A stretch of 64,000 bases of DNA from Desmonostoc muscorum FACHB-395 (GCF_014698035.1 NZ_JACJSF010000031.1:24275-88274); one strand, 5' to 3'; positions 52,629-61,371 are shown, counted from the stretch's first letter. Program-made: numbers and translations. The notes: generated by a model not told the origin, from the letters alone.

Positions 52629-53194
52629 ACTTCAAAAGTACCACTCAACAACGACTGAAGTTTAGCTTTGACAAAAAGTGCTGATGCTTACGGATATCTG
52701 CATTGTGGCTTTCTAAAATTCTTGCTTTAATAGACATCTCCGAAAAATAGAGACGTAGCAATGCTACGTCTCTACAAGGTTTCTGGGTAACGCATATTTA
52801 ATTTCTGGAGATGCTAATGGCAACTCTAAAAAAAGAGAGGCTACAAGGGTTCCATACAATTGAAAACCTCTATACACCAACATTAGGGTAAAGAATCATG
52901 AATGAGAAGGGTTGTATTTCAATCAATCGAAAAACGCCATAACTTAACCATATTGGCTTAAGCAAGTTGTCACAATAAAATCAAACTATGTAAATAAAAA
53001 TGAACTAGGCTAAAACCCTTATACATATTGCCTTTTACCTTTTGCCTATTGCCTTATCCCAACGACAATTATTTACGCCCAACTTACTTACTCAAGCATT
53101 TTAAGCCGACATCTTTATAATTCTTCAGATAAAAATCAAGCACAAATTAAAAATCTGTGTAATTATAAAGAAAAGCTTAAGAGGTTACAGACTC
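52629..53194. other. Spacer after the secretion cluster
   Basis: 566 bases without a gene. It contains a GTAGAGACG-family hairpin (52748-52774) and a short heptamer run (TTGCCTTTTACCTTTTGCC) near 53029-53057. The hairpin is a candidate operon terminator. Confidence 0.5.
52748..52774. terminator. Palindromic GTAGAGACG-family hairpin
   Basis: Arms TAGAGACGTAGCA (52748-52760) and its complement (52762-52774) around one base. It lies 120 bases past the last secretion gene. Confidence 0.55.
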
Positions 53195-53434
53195 ATGGTA
53201 ACAGCGAAAATGATGCAACAGCTTTGGGCTGTAATCGAGTCTACCCAGGTCAACACCCTGCTCCATTTTGACGATGCTGCTTTAGTACAATTACTCCTCC
53301 AGCAGTTAAAAGCGAAGCAGGTTCTTGATGCCCAGGCAGATAGCAGCCTCAATACTTATATAAAATCTAAACTGCCTCTCATTCGTGATACGGCTGAAGG
53401 TCGGTTATCCTTCGGGCAAGGCGGCAATCATTAG
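53195..53434 (+). CDS. Small conserved-looking helical protein
   Basis: A 79-residue soluble protein (MVTAKMMQQLWAVIESTQVN, then DDAALVQLLLQQLKAKQVLDAQ, ending RLSFGQGGNH). Strongly amphipathic helices and even codon use suggest a real gene. Function unknown. A purine-rich AAGAGG at 53179-53184 is a plausible ribosome-binding site. The next gene begins 21 bases on. Confidence 0.65.
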   Translation: MVTAKMMQQLWAVIESTQVNTLLHFDDAALVQLLLQQLKAKQVLDAQADSSLNTYIKSKLPLIRDTAEGRLSFGQGGNH

Positions 53435-53454
53435 CGCGAGAAATCGATTGCTTA

Positions 53455-53754
53455 ATGCCAAGCATACGCTCAGAGTTGAAACAGTTGAATATTATGAATC
53501 ACTGGCTAGTAATCGCCCTAGTAGCTTATCTAATTGGAGCCGCAATTGAAGGGGTGAGTACAGCCAGCCAGCTATCTCGTTCAGTGCCAGAACTAGCTAA
53601 AAGTACACAACAAGCTCACCCTTCAGAGTCTGCCACTGGAACCAATTCGACTTGGCGAGTTGTGGCCGCGATCGCTTCAGTAAGTATCTGTGGAGCTTTT
53701 TTCTGGCCTTGCCGCCTCATCCACCGTTTAATGAAAGGGAACGTCAATTCATAA
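53455..53754 (+). CDS. Small membrane protein of unknown function
   Basis: A 99-residue protein with two hydrophobic segments (about 16-30 and 69-84) separated by a polar Ser/Thr-rich stretch (ASQLSRSVPELAKSTQQ). An alternative ATG at 53494 gives 86 residues starting MNHWLVIALVAYLIGAAIEG, which puts the first span at the N-terminus and may be the true start. It lies 20 bases after the previous small gene, likely one transcript. Function unknown. Confidence 0.6.
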   Translation: MPSIRSELKQLNIMNHWLVIALVAYLIGAAIEGVSTASQLSRSVPELAKSTQQAHPSESATGTNSTWRVVAAIASVSICGAFFWPCRLIHRLMKGNVNS

Positions 53755-53807
53755 ACTTAAACCTGGCTGAAGCTGGGGACAAAATATATCTATTTACAGT
53801 TGGTAAA

Positions 53808-54485
53808 TTATACAGTTTGTTCTGGTGTCTCTACCTTTTGCCCAATTTTTGGCTCAGTACCAGCAAACAGTCGTTCAATATTAGTGCGATGGCGCAAAAT
53901 TACATATAATCCACCGGCAATCCCAAACAGAATATAGGGTAACGGTTGATGCAAAATTACCATGAAAATGGAAACAGCGATCGCACCTACAATTGAACTC
54001 AGAGAGACAATCCGCGATATCGCCACAACGACGGCAAACACACCGGCTGTTGCTAAACCTACCTGCCAACTCATGGCCAATAAAATCCCCAAGCTGATAG
54101 CAACAGATTTACCACCAGTAAAGCCTAAAAAAATCGATTTACTATGTCCCAGAATTGCAGCTAACCCAGCTAAGGTTACTACCCACGGTTGCCACAGTTG
54201 TGCATCTATCGTTGGGGGAATAAAATTTTGACTAGAGGCAAACTTGAATAACCAGTAAACTAGAGCGATCGCTAATACTCCCTTTAAGGCATCAAGTACT
54301 AAAACGAATGCTCCTGGCCCTTTCCCCAAGGTTCTTAGCACATTAGTTGCGCCAGTGGAACCTGAACCAACTTCCCGAATATCGATACCTTTTAACTGCT
54401 TCACAGCAATATACCCAGTGGGAAAGGAACCCAGTAGGTAGGCTATGACCACAATCGCCCCACATCCGGTTAACCAAATAGCCAT
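53808..54485 (-). CDS. plsY: Glycerol-3-phosphate acyltransferase PlsY
   Basis: A 225-residue multispanning enzyme that acylates glycerol-3-phosphate from acyl-phosphate, the first step of phospholipid and glycolipid synthesis. Conserved motifs are YLLGSFPTGYIAVKQLKGIDIREVGSGSTGATNVLRTLGK in the first loop, LGHSKSIFLGFTGGKSVAISLG in the second, and a third near VILRHRTNIERLFAGTEPKIG. It follows the DUF3086 gene on the same strand, separated by a palindromic repeat. Confidence 0.95.
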   Translation of the reverse strand: MAIWLTGCGAIVVIAYLLGSFPTGYIAVKQLKGIDIREVGSGSTGATNVLRTLGKGPGAFVLVLDALKGVLAIALVYWLFKFASSQNFIPPTIDAQLWQPWVVTLAGLAAILGHSKSIFLGFTGGKSVAISLGILLAMSWQVGLATAGVFAVVVAISRIVSLSSIVGAIAVSIFMVILHQPLPYILFGIAGGLYVILRHRTNIERLFAGTEPKIGQKVETPEQTV

Positions 54486-54526
54486 AATAAAATTTAAAAT
54501 TCACGCATTCAAAATTCAAAAACTAT

Positions 54527-54555
54527 GTAGAAACGTTGCATTGCAACGTTTCTAC
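54527..54555. terminator. Palindromic hairpin between plsY and DUF3086 genes
   Basis: Arms GTAGAAACGTTGCA (54527-54540) and its complement (54542-54555), 14 perfect pairs around one base. A GTAGAGACG-family variant; it lies just after the DUF3086 stop. Confidence 0.6.
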
Positions 54556-54565
54556 TATGGACTAA

Positions 54566-55840
54566 TTAAAAGTCATCATCATAGTTTCTCACGGTTTTGG
54601 GGTCAGGAGCAAAGGCTAACCACAGAGGAAATTGCAGCAGTGACAAACTGATTTGCTCTTCTGAATCGTCAATGATAATTAAGGGCAGTTGATTGGCTTT
54701 CGTCAATCGGTCTGCTTTCTGAGCAAGAGCATCAGAAGCCTCAAATAATACTACACCCCGGTCTGGTCCAAAATCTGGGCGACCGATTCCCAAACAGTCT
54801 TGTAAGCCGCGCCGCCATTCACCTAATCGCTCTGGTGTATTAGCTAAGACTAAAGTACGAATGCGATCGCCATACAGCTTGTGTAATATCGAAATTGCAG
54901 CTGAGGCAATCAGAATATTCTGTAAGCGGCTACCCATTGTCCGCAAACCACCCCGTCCCCCTTGGGTAAAAAACCAATTCGAGACTCGTTCTGCATGGAT
55001 TGGTTCAAAGGTTCGGCGTAGTTGCCAAGCTGGGCCGTAATAATCTGGTTTATTGCGGTATTGGTCGATTAGGCGGCGAATTTGCTTTGTAGTATCTTGA
55101 AACTGCTGTTGGGCAAATTGAGGTATTCCAGGTTGCGATTCAACAGGTTTAGCCTCTTTTACAGATGGTTTTTCTCGTTCCACCACTGTTGGCGTTAGTT
55201 GCAACTGTTCGGCAGCAACGGCTAAATCCTGTAAGCTACCCGTGAGATAGTCTTTAAAACCCTGCACCCGAATTGCCAAGTCTTGGGATGTACCAGCAAA
55301 AGTGGTTCGCATCTCGTTGCGGATACGTTCTTGACGGCGTTCTAGTTGTTCTACAGAAATTTGTAGGGTTTGTTTGCGTTGTTCTAACTGTACCAACGAC
55401 TCTTGCACAATTCGTCCCAGTGAGGTTTGAGTTTCGCTCACTTGTGTCTGAAGGGTTTTATAAGAAGCTTGCAGCTTAACTATTTCTTCCTTGAGGGCTG
55501 CTTCAGCGTTTTGCAACTCTGCTACTCGCTGCTCTGCTTCTGCATATAATGAATGATTTTCTGATTCTATTTCTGACCCCAGTGCGGTATTTTCTGGTTC
55601 CGACTGCGCTACAAACTCGCCATTTGAATTTTCTGTTAGCTCTACTGTAGTATCTACCACTTCTGCATTGGAGATGAGTGGCTCAAAAGTTGCGTAGTTT
55701 TCTGATGAGCTAACGCCTCCTGTTTCTCCCACTGACTCAACAGATGGATTGACTGGATGTTCAACTGCATTGTTTTGCTCTTCTTTTTCTGCCAACCGCT
55801 CATCAATTGGTTCTGGGGTTTGAGATGCCTCTGGGTTCAT
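54566..55840 (-). CDS. DUF3086 domain protein with coiled coil
   Basis: A 424-residue protein from the ATG at 55840. The N-terminal 95 residues are acidic and low-complexity. Residues about 95-175 form a long coiled coil (AEQRVAELQNAEAALKEEIVKLQ, then TLQISVEQLERRQERIRNEM). The C-terminal 170 residues are a DUF3086 domain: YYGPAWQLRRTFEPIHAERVSNWFF, GGLRTMGSRLQN, IRTLVLANTPERLGEWRRGLQDCLG, and the ending TVRNYDDDF. The family is specific to cyanobacteria and of unknown function. Its place between plsY and the MlaE/DUF3119 genes hints at membrane-lipid homeostasis. Confidence 0.85.
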   Translation of the reverse strand: MNPEASQTPEPIDERLAEKEEQNNAVEHPVNPSVESVGETGGVSSSENYATFEPLISNAEVVDTTVELTENSNGEFVAQSEPENTALGSEIESENHSLYAEAEQRVAELQNAEAALKEEIVKLQASYKTLQTQVSETQTSLGRIVQESLVQLEQRKQTLQISVEQLERRQERIRNEMRTTFAGTSQDLAIRVQGFKDYLTGSLQDLAVAAEQLQLTPTVVEREKPSVKEAKPVESQPGIPQFAQQQFQDTTKQIRRLIDQYRNKPDYYGPAWQLRRTFEPIHAERVSNWFFTQGGRGGLRTMGSRLQNILIASAAISILHKLYGDRIRTLVLANTPERLGEWRRGLQDCLGIGRPDFGPDRGVVLFEASDALAQKADRLTKANQLPLIIIDDSEEQISLSLLQFPLWLAFAPDPKTVRNYDDDF

Positions 55841-55977
55841 AAACAATAGTGTAATTCCTATGACGCGAATAAATAGCTTTCAGAAATATTACAATTAACC
55901 TGCCGTAAAAGTCCTGAGTCACAAGGGCTGAGTTATGAGTTGAGAGCAGAATGACTCACCGCTCATGGTACTCAGCA

Positions 55978-56394
55978 CTAAATACGCGGACAACGTTGTT
56001 CTAAGCAAGTTCTCAACGTGTTGGGGTCAAATAAAATCGGCAAAAAGTGAATACTTTTAATTTCTTTAAAGTAAAACAAAATGGGGACTCCATTCCAGAA
56101 GATCCGCCAGTTTTGCCATTCCTGGTAGGGAAAGCGCCGAATCAATTTTTCACTTCTGTAAATATCTAAGTCGGTGACGGTAAATTGCAAACGCAGCGTT
56201 AACGCTTGAAACATGAGAAATAAGCCAAACAGTGTGAAAACAGCGCCTATCCACGGTTGTACCAACAGTAGTGGAATAGCGGTAATCACCAACACTATAG
56301 GTATATTGTAACTAGGCTTGAGTTCCACAGTTGATGTGGAGTTAGGAGCAAATGAACTGGTCACAGTTTTAAATCCTGCTTTATTAGTAAACAT
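55978..56394 (-). CDS. DUF3119 family membrane protein
   Basis: A 138-residue protein from the ATG at 56394 (MFTNKAGF). The frame is open further upstream, but only through STRR repeats and the end of the mlaE-type gene. Two hydrophobic segments (about 30-47 and 51-70) form a hairpin; then LRLQFTVTDLDIYRSEKLIRRFPYQEWQNWRIFWNGVPILFYFKE resembles a PH-like domain, and the protein ends in a Cys-containing tail (TLRTCLEQRCPRI). This is the DUF3119 family of cyanobacteria. It lies between MlaE and DUF3086 genes. Function unknown, membrane-lipid related by context. Confidence 0.85.
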   Translation of the reverse strand: MFTNKAGFKTVTSSFAPNSTSTVELKPSYNIPIVLVITAIPLLLVQPWIGAVFTLFGLFLMFQALTLRLQFTVTDLDIYRSEKLIRRFPYQEWQNWRIFWNGVPILFYFKEIKSIHFLPILFDPNTLRTCLEQRCPRI

Positions 56395-56417
56395 ATCTCT
56401 TATTTTAGGAGTCAGAA

Positions 56418-56500
56418 GTAGAGACGCGATTAATCGTGTCTCTACAAGAGTGAGGAGTTTTAACTCATCACTCCTAACTCCTAAATACTCACTTCTCACT
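56418..56500. repeat. Palindrome plus STRR between mlaE-type and DUF3119 genes
   Basis: A GTAGAGACG-family hairpin (56418-56445, 13-bp arms with one G-U) is followed by GAGTGAG and ACTCCTA heptamer units (56448-56500). The repeats separate two genes that are otherwise close. Confidence 0.7.
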
Positions 56501-56501
56501 T

Positions 56502-57299
56502 TTATAAGCCTTTCAAAAATGCACTGCCAAGTCCTTGAAACATTAACCAAGAAAGAAAGAAGTTGCTAACAAATATAATTAGCAAGGCAGTCACAACAGC
56601 AGTTGTGGTTGACTGTCCTACTCCTTTAGCTCCTCCTGTTGTCGTCAATCCCCAACTGCAACCAATTACGGCGATTAAAATCCCAAAGCAAAACGCCTTA
56701 AGCATGGCGCTAATAATATCCCAGATCCCAAGAAAGTTACGGGCTGAGTCTAGAAATACCGTATCAGAAAGGTTGTAGACATTTGTCGCAATTATGAATC
56801 CTCCGAACATCCCTGTTATCAAAGACAGGAGGGTTAAAATTGGTAGCATTAAACAGCAAGCAATAACGCGGGGAATGACCAGATAATCGATTGGATCTGT
56901 TTTTAACATCAACATGGCATCGATTTGTTCTGTGACGCGCATGGTACCGATTTCGGCTGCAAAGGCAGAACCGACTCGCCCAGCTAAAACCACTGCTGTC
57001 AACACGGGAGAGAGTTCTCTTGTCAACGCTATAGAAAGCACCCCCCCGATAATGTTTCCTGCACCAAAGTTGATAAATTCCCGCGCCACTTGAATGGTAA
57101 ACACCGCGCCGACAAAAATAGCCGTCAATAGGGCAATAAATAGGGAATCTGGCCCAACTGCTGCCATTTGTTCTAAGGTGTTGCGCCGATGGATTTTGCC
57201 CCTCAATAGGTGAACTAGTACTTGCCCACCCAGAAAAATCGCTGCCAGCAATCGCTGACTCCATTCTCCTAAACTGGATTTGGATGTAGTCTGGTTCAA
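56502..57299 (-). CDS. mlaE: MlaE/YrbE-family lipid-transport permease
   Basis: A 265-residue ABC permease of the MlaE family. GPDSLFIALLTAIFVGAVFTIQVAREF, ALTRELSPVLTAVVLAGRVGSAFAAEIGTMRVTEQIDAM and DPIDYLVIPRVIACCLMLP are the diagnostic stretches, followed by three spans and the C-terminal GVGQSTTTAVVTALLIIFVSNFFLSWLMF. It works with an MlaF-type ATPase and an MCE-domain protein to move lipids between membranes, in plants as TGD1. No ATPase or MCE gene is in the window, so the partners are elsewhere. It heads a minus-strand run with DUF3119, DUF3086 and plsY. Confidence 0.93.
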   Translation of the reverse strand: MNQTTSKSSLGEWSQRLLAAIFLGGQVLVHLLRGKIHRRNTLEQMAAVGPDSLFIALLTAIFVGAVFTIQVAREFINFGAGNIIGGVLSIALTRELSPVLTAVVLAGRVGSAFAAEIGTMRVTEQIDAMLMLKTDPIDYLVIPRVIACCLMLPILTLLSLITGMFGGFIIATNVYNLSDTVFLDSARNFLGIWDIISAMLKAFCFGILIAVIGCSWGLTTTGGAKGVGQSTTTAVVTALLIIFVSNFFLSWLMFQGLGSAFLKGL

Positions 57300-57771
57300 T
57301 GTTCTGTAGCTAACTCGGTAACTGCCTTAAGAATAGCGGAAGTCGTTGGGATAGGGAATGGGGGATTGGGAATTGGGAATTGGGAATGGGGAATTGGGAA
57401 TTGGGAATGGGAAATGGGGAATGGGGAATGGGGAATGGTAATTTCTAACTCATTTCTCTTATGCCCCTGACTCCCAAGGGGGTTGAATATTAACTTAGAT
57501 TAATGATGCTCTCAGAAAAAAAGCTATTATTAAACGTGCTGCAAACCAATGAATGGATGCTAATCTTAACCACAAGCTTGATTATGCAAGGGTTTGATTG
57601 ATTTAAATAATTTTGTAAAGCCCCAGCACGGGTTGTAACTGGTAGCCATTTCTTTTAATGAAAACTTAAGATTTTTGACAGATTGTCTGCTTGGGAGCGA
57701 TCGCACGTATTGTAGAAAATGACAAACCGCTATCTAGCTATTGTCATCTCTACTCACGGAGTTTGTCCTAA
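57300..57771. other. Divergent spacer containing an STRR array
   Basis: 472 bases between the divergent mlaE-type gene and the gene at 57772. Apart from the array at 57353-57438 and one GAGCGATCGCAC site near 57696, nothing recognisable. Confidence 0.45.
57353..57438. repeat. GGGAATT/GGGGAAT heptamer array
   Basis: About twelve heptamer units (GGGAATT, GGGAATG, GGGGAAT, GGAAATG) in tandem in the spacer upstream of the mlaE-type gene. The largest uninterrupted STRR array in the window. Confidence 0.85.
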
Positions 57772-58068
57772 ATGACTATTTTCATTAACTTTCTCCGCTC
57801 CTTAGTACTTACGATCATATTTAGTTTTGTCGCTCCCATCTTCTTCGTTGGCGGTGGACTGCTCCTTTTATCCCTTATTGGTTCCCTTCCGGGTTTACAA
57901 GAGTTAACTGAGGCGATCGCCACTGAGATTATACGTTTTCTCGCTACCTTTGGCAGTGGGACTCCCCTGCGTGGATTATTTGTAATTAGCTTGACCTGTA
58001 GTTTCGTCGGGTCACTGTTTGATACTTATGTTTACTATCGGTATCAAATATTACGAATAGATTCCTAG
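57772..58068 (+). CDS. Small membrane protein of unknown function
   Basis: A 98-residue protein with two or three hydrophobic segments (about 10-38 and 68-84) and a short soluble loop between (GSLPGLQELTEAIATEIIRFLATFGSG). It ends TYVYYRYQILRIDS. The composition looks like a real membrane protein conserved in cyanobacteria. Function unknown. Monocistronic by spacing. Confidence 0.65.
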   Translation: MTIFINFLRSLVLTIIFSFVAPIFFVGGGLLLLSLIGSLPGLQELTEAIATEIIRFLATFGSGTPLRGLFVISLTCSFVGSLFDTYVYYRYQILRIDS

Positions 58069-58611
58069 GTGATGTGAATAGTCTTCGTCAGGTGTTCATG
58101 GGCTGTACAAGAGAGGAAAAATTGAGATTCCCCAAAATAAATGTATTACTGGTCTTAACCTAAACAGTGATTAGTGTTGCTGAATGAAATTTTATTAATT
58201 AAATTGAGTACCGAAATTATTAATTAAATACTTATTGTTAATTAGTTATTAGTTATTAATTACTGATAAATGTTCCGTGTGCCCGACTGTAGTAAACCAA
58301 TCCGAAAACAGTCGAAAAGCTAGTAGAACAAGGGCTTTGAAACTTTTAATTATGCAAAATAGCTAAAATAGTCTGTGCTAAACCACCGCATTGAACGCTA
58401 AACTAGAGTTTGGCATTTTGTGTTGGCTGCAATCTTTAAGGAATTTATTAGCATTCATCGAGAATATCAAATAAAACTCACTGCAAAATATAAAAATTTC
58501 CTTAAAATCTGATAAACATAATGCCTGCTCATGTTTCTTAACAGAGCAAAGAAGGTCGTCTGACCTCTGGGGATCTTATATTGAGTTTATTACGAGGAAT
58601 GTTTACAGCTC
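58069..58611. other. 543-base AT-rich spacer
   Basis: No gene. Heptamer-like TTAGTTA units lie at about 58236-58262. An AT-rich leader precedes sppA. No terminator hairpin stands out. Confidence 0.45.
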
Positions 58612-59433
58612 ATGGTTTGGCCGTTTAAGCCCAAGTTTAGAAAACAAATTGCGCGGATTGAAATTACTGGTGCGATCGCCGGTGCGACTCGCAAACGCGT
58701 CCTAGAAGCACTGAAAACTGTAGAAGAAAAAAAATTTCCGGCATTATTGCTGCGTATCGATAGCCCTGGCGGTACAGTCGGAGATTCTCAAGAAATTTAC
58801 AGCGCCCTGAAGCGTTTGCGCGAAAAAATTAAAATCGTCGCTAGCTTTGGCAATATTTCGGCTTCTGGAGGTGTCTACATCGGTATGGGAGCAGAACACA
58901 TCGTATCTAACCCAGGTACAATTACGGGTAGTATTGGTGTGATTTTGCGTGGCAATAACTTGGAACGCTTGCTAGAAAAAATCGGTGTTTCCTTTCAGGT
59001 AATTAAGTCTGGCCCTTATAAAGACATTTTGGCTTTTGATCGGCAGCTGACTCAACCAGAAGAAAACATCTTGCAAGAGTTGATTGACACAAGTTATCAG
59101 CAGTTTGTGCAAACGGTAGCTGATGGCCGTTCTTTAACAGTAGAAGCTGTAAAAAGTTTCGCCGATGGTCGGATTTTTACTGGACAGCAAGCCCTAGAAT
59201 TGGGTGTTGTAGACCGCCTGGGCACAGAAGAAGATGCCCGTCGCTGGACAGCAGAATTAGTCGGACTCGATCCGGAAAAAACTCTCTGCTATACCCTAGA
59301 AGAACGTAAACCCCTATTGAGTCGCCTTCTACCAGGAAGTCGTCAGGTTTCATCAGGAATTCGATCTGGAATTGATTGGCTCGAATTTGAAGTCTCTACT
59401 AGTGGTTTACCGTTGTGGTTATATCGTCCCTAG
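58612..59433 (+). CDS. sppA: Signal peptide peptidase SppA (short form)
   Basis: A 273-residue membrane-associated serine protease of the SppA/ClpP fold. RIDSPGGTVGDSQEIY (48-63) and the nucleophile motif SASGGVYI with Ser85 are clear; NPGTITGSIGVI follows. The general base is probably Lys137 in SGPYKDIL, by comparison with Bacillus SppA. It degrades cleaved signal peptides and membrane fragments. There is no obvious N-terminal span, unlike Bacillus SppA, so it may be peripheral; a hydrophobic patch is absent in the first 40 residues. Cyanobacteria also have a longer SppA; this is the single-domain type. Confidence 0.92.
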   Translation: MVWPFKPKFRKQIARIEITGAIAGATRKRVLEALKTVEEKKFPALLLRIDSPGGTVGDSQEIYSALKRLREKIKIVASFGNISASGGVYIGMGAEHIVSNPGTITGSIGVILRGNNLERLLEKIGVSFQVIKSGPYKDILAFDRQLTQPEENILQELIDTSYQQFVQTVADGRSLTVEAVKSFADGRIFTGQQALELGVVDRLGTEEDARRWTAELVGLDPEKTLCYTLEERKPLLSRLLPGSRQVSSGIRSGIDWLEFEVSTSGLPLWLYRP

Positions 59434-59435
59434 CT

Positions 59436-59510
59436 TGAGTTAGGAGTTAGGAGTGAGAAGTTAAGAGTTTGAACTCCTAACTCCTAACTCCTAACTTCTA
59501 ACTCCTAACT
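59436..59510. repeat. Foldback STRR between sppA and aroH
   Basis: GAGTTAG heptamers (59437-59454) and complementary ACTCCTA units (59473-59490) pair perfectly over 18 bases around an 18-base loop, with further units to 59510. It would form a strong hairpin in a transcript from sppA. Confidence 0.8.
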
Positions 59511-59520
59511 TTTATCTTTT

Positions 59521-59538
59521 TAGGAGGATTTTGGCGTG
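59521..59538 (+). promoter_or_regulatory. Ribosome-binding site fixing a GTG start
   Basis: TAGGAGGA (59521-59528) lies 8-9 bases before the GTG at 59536. The next ATG (59548) would be 21 bases away, so the GTG start of aroH is preferred. Confidence 0.8.
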
Positions 59539-59949
59539 GAGTGGCAAATGCGGGCTATTCGCGGAGCAACAACTGCTTCAGAAAATACTGTTGAGGTAAT
59601 TCAAGAAGTAGTTACAGAACTACTAGATGAATTGGAAAATCGGAATCAATTTCAGCCGACAGACATGATTAGTGTGACTTTCTCAGTGACACGCGATTTG
59701 GATGCGATTTTTCCAGCTGCGATCGCTAGAGCGCGTCCTGGTTGGGATAATGTGGCCATGTTGGATGTGCAGCAAATGCACGTCGAAGGTAGCTTACAGC
59801 GCTGCATTCGGTTCTTAATCCACGCCTATCTGCCAGCCTCCGCCTCAATTCATCATATCTATTTACGCAACGCCGCTAGCTTGCGTCCCGACTGGAGTTT
59901 GCCTCAGTCTTTACAAACATCACAGCCAGTAGTGAAGTCAAAAGTGTAA
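59536..59949 (+). CDS. aroH: Chorismate mutase, AroH type
   Basis: A 137-residue monofunctional chorismate mutase that turns chorismate into prephenate for Phe and Tyr synthesis. RAIRGATTASENTVEVIQEVVTELL (with Arg7 in the family's active site), SVTFSVTRDLDAIFPAAIAR (Arg and the DLD stretch) and MHVEGSLQRCIRFLIH match the AroH class, which is a trimeric alpha/beta barrel with no relation to the AroQ class. It starts at a GTG with a strong ribosome-binding site. Separated from sppA by a foldback repeat. Confidence 0.93.
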   Translation: MEWQMRAIRGATTASENTVEVIQEVVTELLDELENRNQFQPTDMISVTFSVTRDLDAIFPAAIARARPGWDNVAMLDVQQMHVEGSLQRCIRFLIHAYLPASASIHHIYLRNAASLRPDWSLPQSLQTSQPVVKSKV

Positions 59950-60381
59950 ATTGAATCATAAAGAGTACATTTTGCTTCTCTTACGAGACGCTACTGCGTT
60001 AAGCGAAGCTATGCAGTTCGCGTAGCGTGTCGCAGAAAAGCCTCTCGTTCGCATTAGCGTCTCTGAAAGAGAAGAGAAGGCTCTACGCTTCATACCTTCG
60101 GGAACGCCAGAGGCGAACGCAATGACGACTCATTATCTTAGTAAATTTGTTTGCATTGGGATGCTCCCAATTTGTATATTTCAAAAAATGATTAATCACT
60201 TCTGTGAGACTGCTTGACAAGCAAATAGTAATCTTGTCATAGAATCAATCAGATAAATTCATAAAATCAGAACTTTTTTCATCCAATATTTAAAAAATTT
60301 TGCCTGTTAATTTGAATTTGAACAGATAGTTAATTTAGTTTAATATTTGAGCGGCAATGATTACAAAATAGCAAATATTCT
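59950..60381. other. Repeat-bearing spacer before binding-protein gene
   Basis: 432 bases without a gene. The segment 59975-60120 is a cluster of short palindromic repeats (ACGAGACGCTACTGCG, TTCGCGTAGCGTGTC, CATTAGCGTCTCTG, ACCTTCGGGAACGCC), of the type inserted in aroE. The remainder is AT-rich leader. Confidence 0.6.
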
Positions 60382-61362
60382 ATGTTAAAACTACTTAAAT
60401 ACGCTGGTATTTTTATCATTACCGCCTGTTTGCTATTTGCTTGTCAGAGGGCACCAATCGAATTCAAACGCCCTCCCTTGAAAATACCAGTTGGATATTT
60501 TGTTGGGGAGTATCCAGGCATCATTGCTCAAGAAAAAGGATTCTTCAAAGCCCAAGGGGTAGATGTGGAACTAATTCTTCATAAACGATACATCCAATTG
60601 GAACAAGGAAATTTCAGTGCGGGTAAGTATGATGGTGCTATGTATTCTTTGGGAAGTTTTATCATCTTGAGCGCCACAAATCCAGATATACAATGCGTGA
60701 TGGTTGTAGATGAATCAACAGGAGCAGATGTAGTAGTCGCCCAATCACAAATTAAAACCGTTGCTGACTTGAAAGGGAAAAAACTGGGTGCAAATCTAGG
60801 CGGTTTTAGCGAAGTTTTCGTAACTGAGATGTTGAAAACTGCCAACTTAACCAGCGATGATGTGAACTTAGTTAAATCAGAGGCTTCAGAAGTTCCTCAA
60901 CGTCTGGAAAATAATACTATTCAAGCTGGACACACTTGGGAACCCCATCTTTCTGAAGCGAGAAAATTAGGGGGACATATCCTATTTACCAGCAAACAAA
61001 CCCCTGGCTTGATTTTAGATATGATTGTCTTTCGCGGTGAGATCATCCGCGATCGCCCTGAAGATGTTCGTGCATTCGTGCGAGGATGGCTGCAAGCAGT
61101 AAACTACTGGAAAGCAAATGTTCAGGAAGGAAACGCTATCATCAGCAAAGTCTTAAAAATTCCTCGCAATACAATCTCTCTGGAGGGAGTAAACCTAATT
61201 GATTTAGGTGAAAATCAAAAATTATTTCAATCTAGCAGCCCTAACTCCATCTACAAAAGTGCCAAGATATATACAGACTTTTTTATTCGCTCTGGAAACG
61301 TCACGCGCATTCCTGAGCTAAAAACTTTGTTCAATTCTTCATTCTTGAAGCCTCCCTCCTAG
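60382..61362 (+). CDS. Lipoprotein substrate-binding protein (NMT1/SsuA type)
   Basis: A 326-residue lipoprotein. The N-terminal segment ends in the lipobox LLFAC with Cys21 as lipidation site. The mature protein is a periplasmic binding protein of the NMT1/SsuA/TauA type: VGYFVGEYPGIIAQEKGFFKAQGVDVELI, DGAMYSLGSFI, DLKGKKLGANLGGFSEVFVTEMLK, and AGHTWEPHLSEARKLGGHILF. No permease or ATPase gene is near. The next gene, a Cache-HAMP-GGDEF cyclase, starts 9 bases later. I infer that the protein presents a ligand (nitrogen or sulfur compound, or thiamine precursor) to the cyclase. The ligand is not predictable. Confidence 0.85.
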   Translation: MLKLLKYAGIFIITACLLFACQRAPIEFKRPPLKIPVGYFVGEYPGIIAQEKGFFKAQGVDVELILHKRYIQLEQGNFSAGKYDGAMYSLGSFIILSATNPDIQCVMVVDESTGADVVVAQSQIKTVADLKGKKLGANLGGFSEVFVTEMLKTANLTSDDVNLVKSEASEVPQRLENNTIQAGHTWEPHLSEARKLGGHILFTSKQTPGLILDMIVFRGEIIRDRPEDVRAFVRGWLQAVNYWKANVQEGNAIISKVLKIPRNTISLEGVNLIDLGENQKLFQSSSPNSIYKSAKIYTDFFIRSGNVTRIPELKTLFNSSFLKPPS

Positions 61363-61371
61363 TTTAAAGCC

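Noticed and set aside
56395..56550. 52-residue N-terminal extension of the DUF3119 protein
   Set aside because: Encoded by STRR and palindrome and overlapping the end of the mlaE-type gene; family members start near MFTNKAGF.
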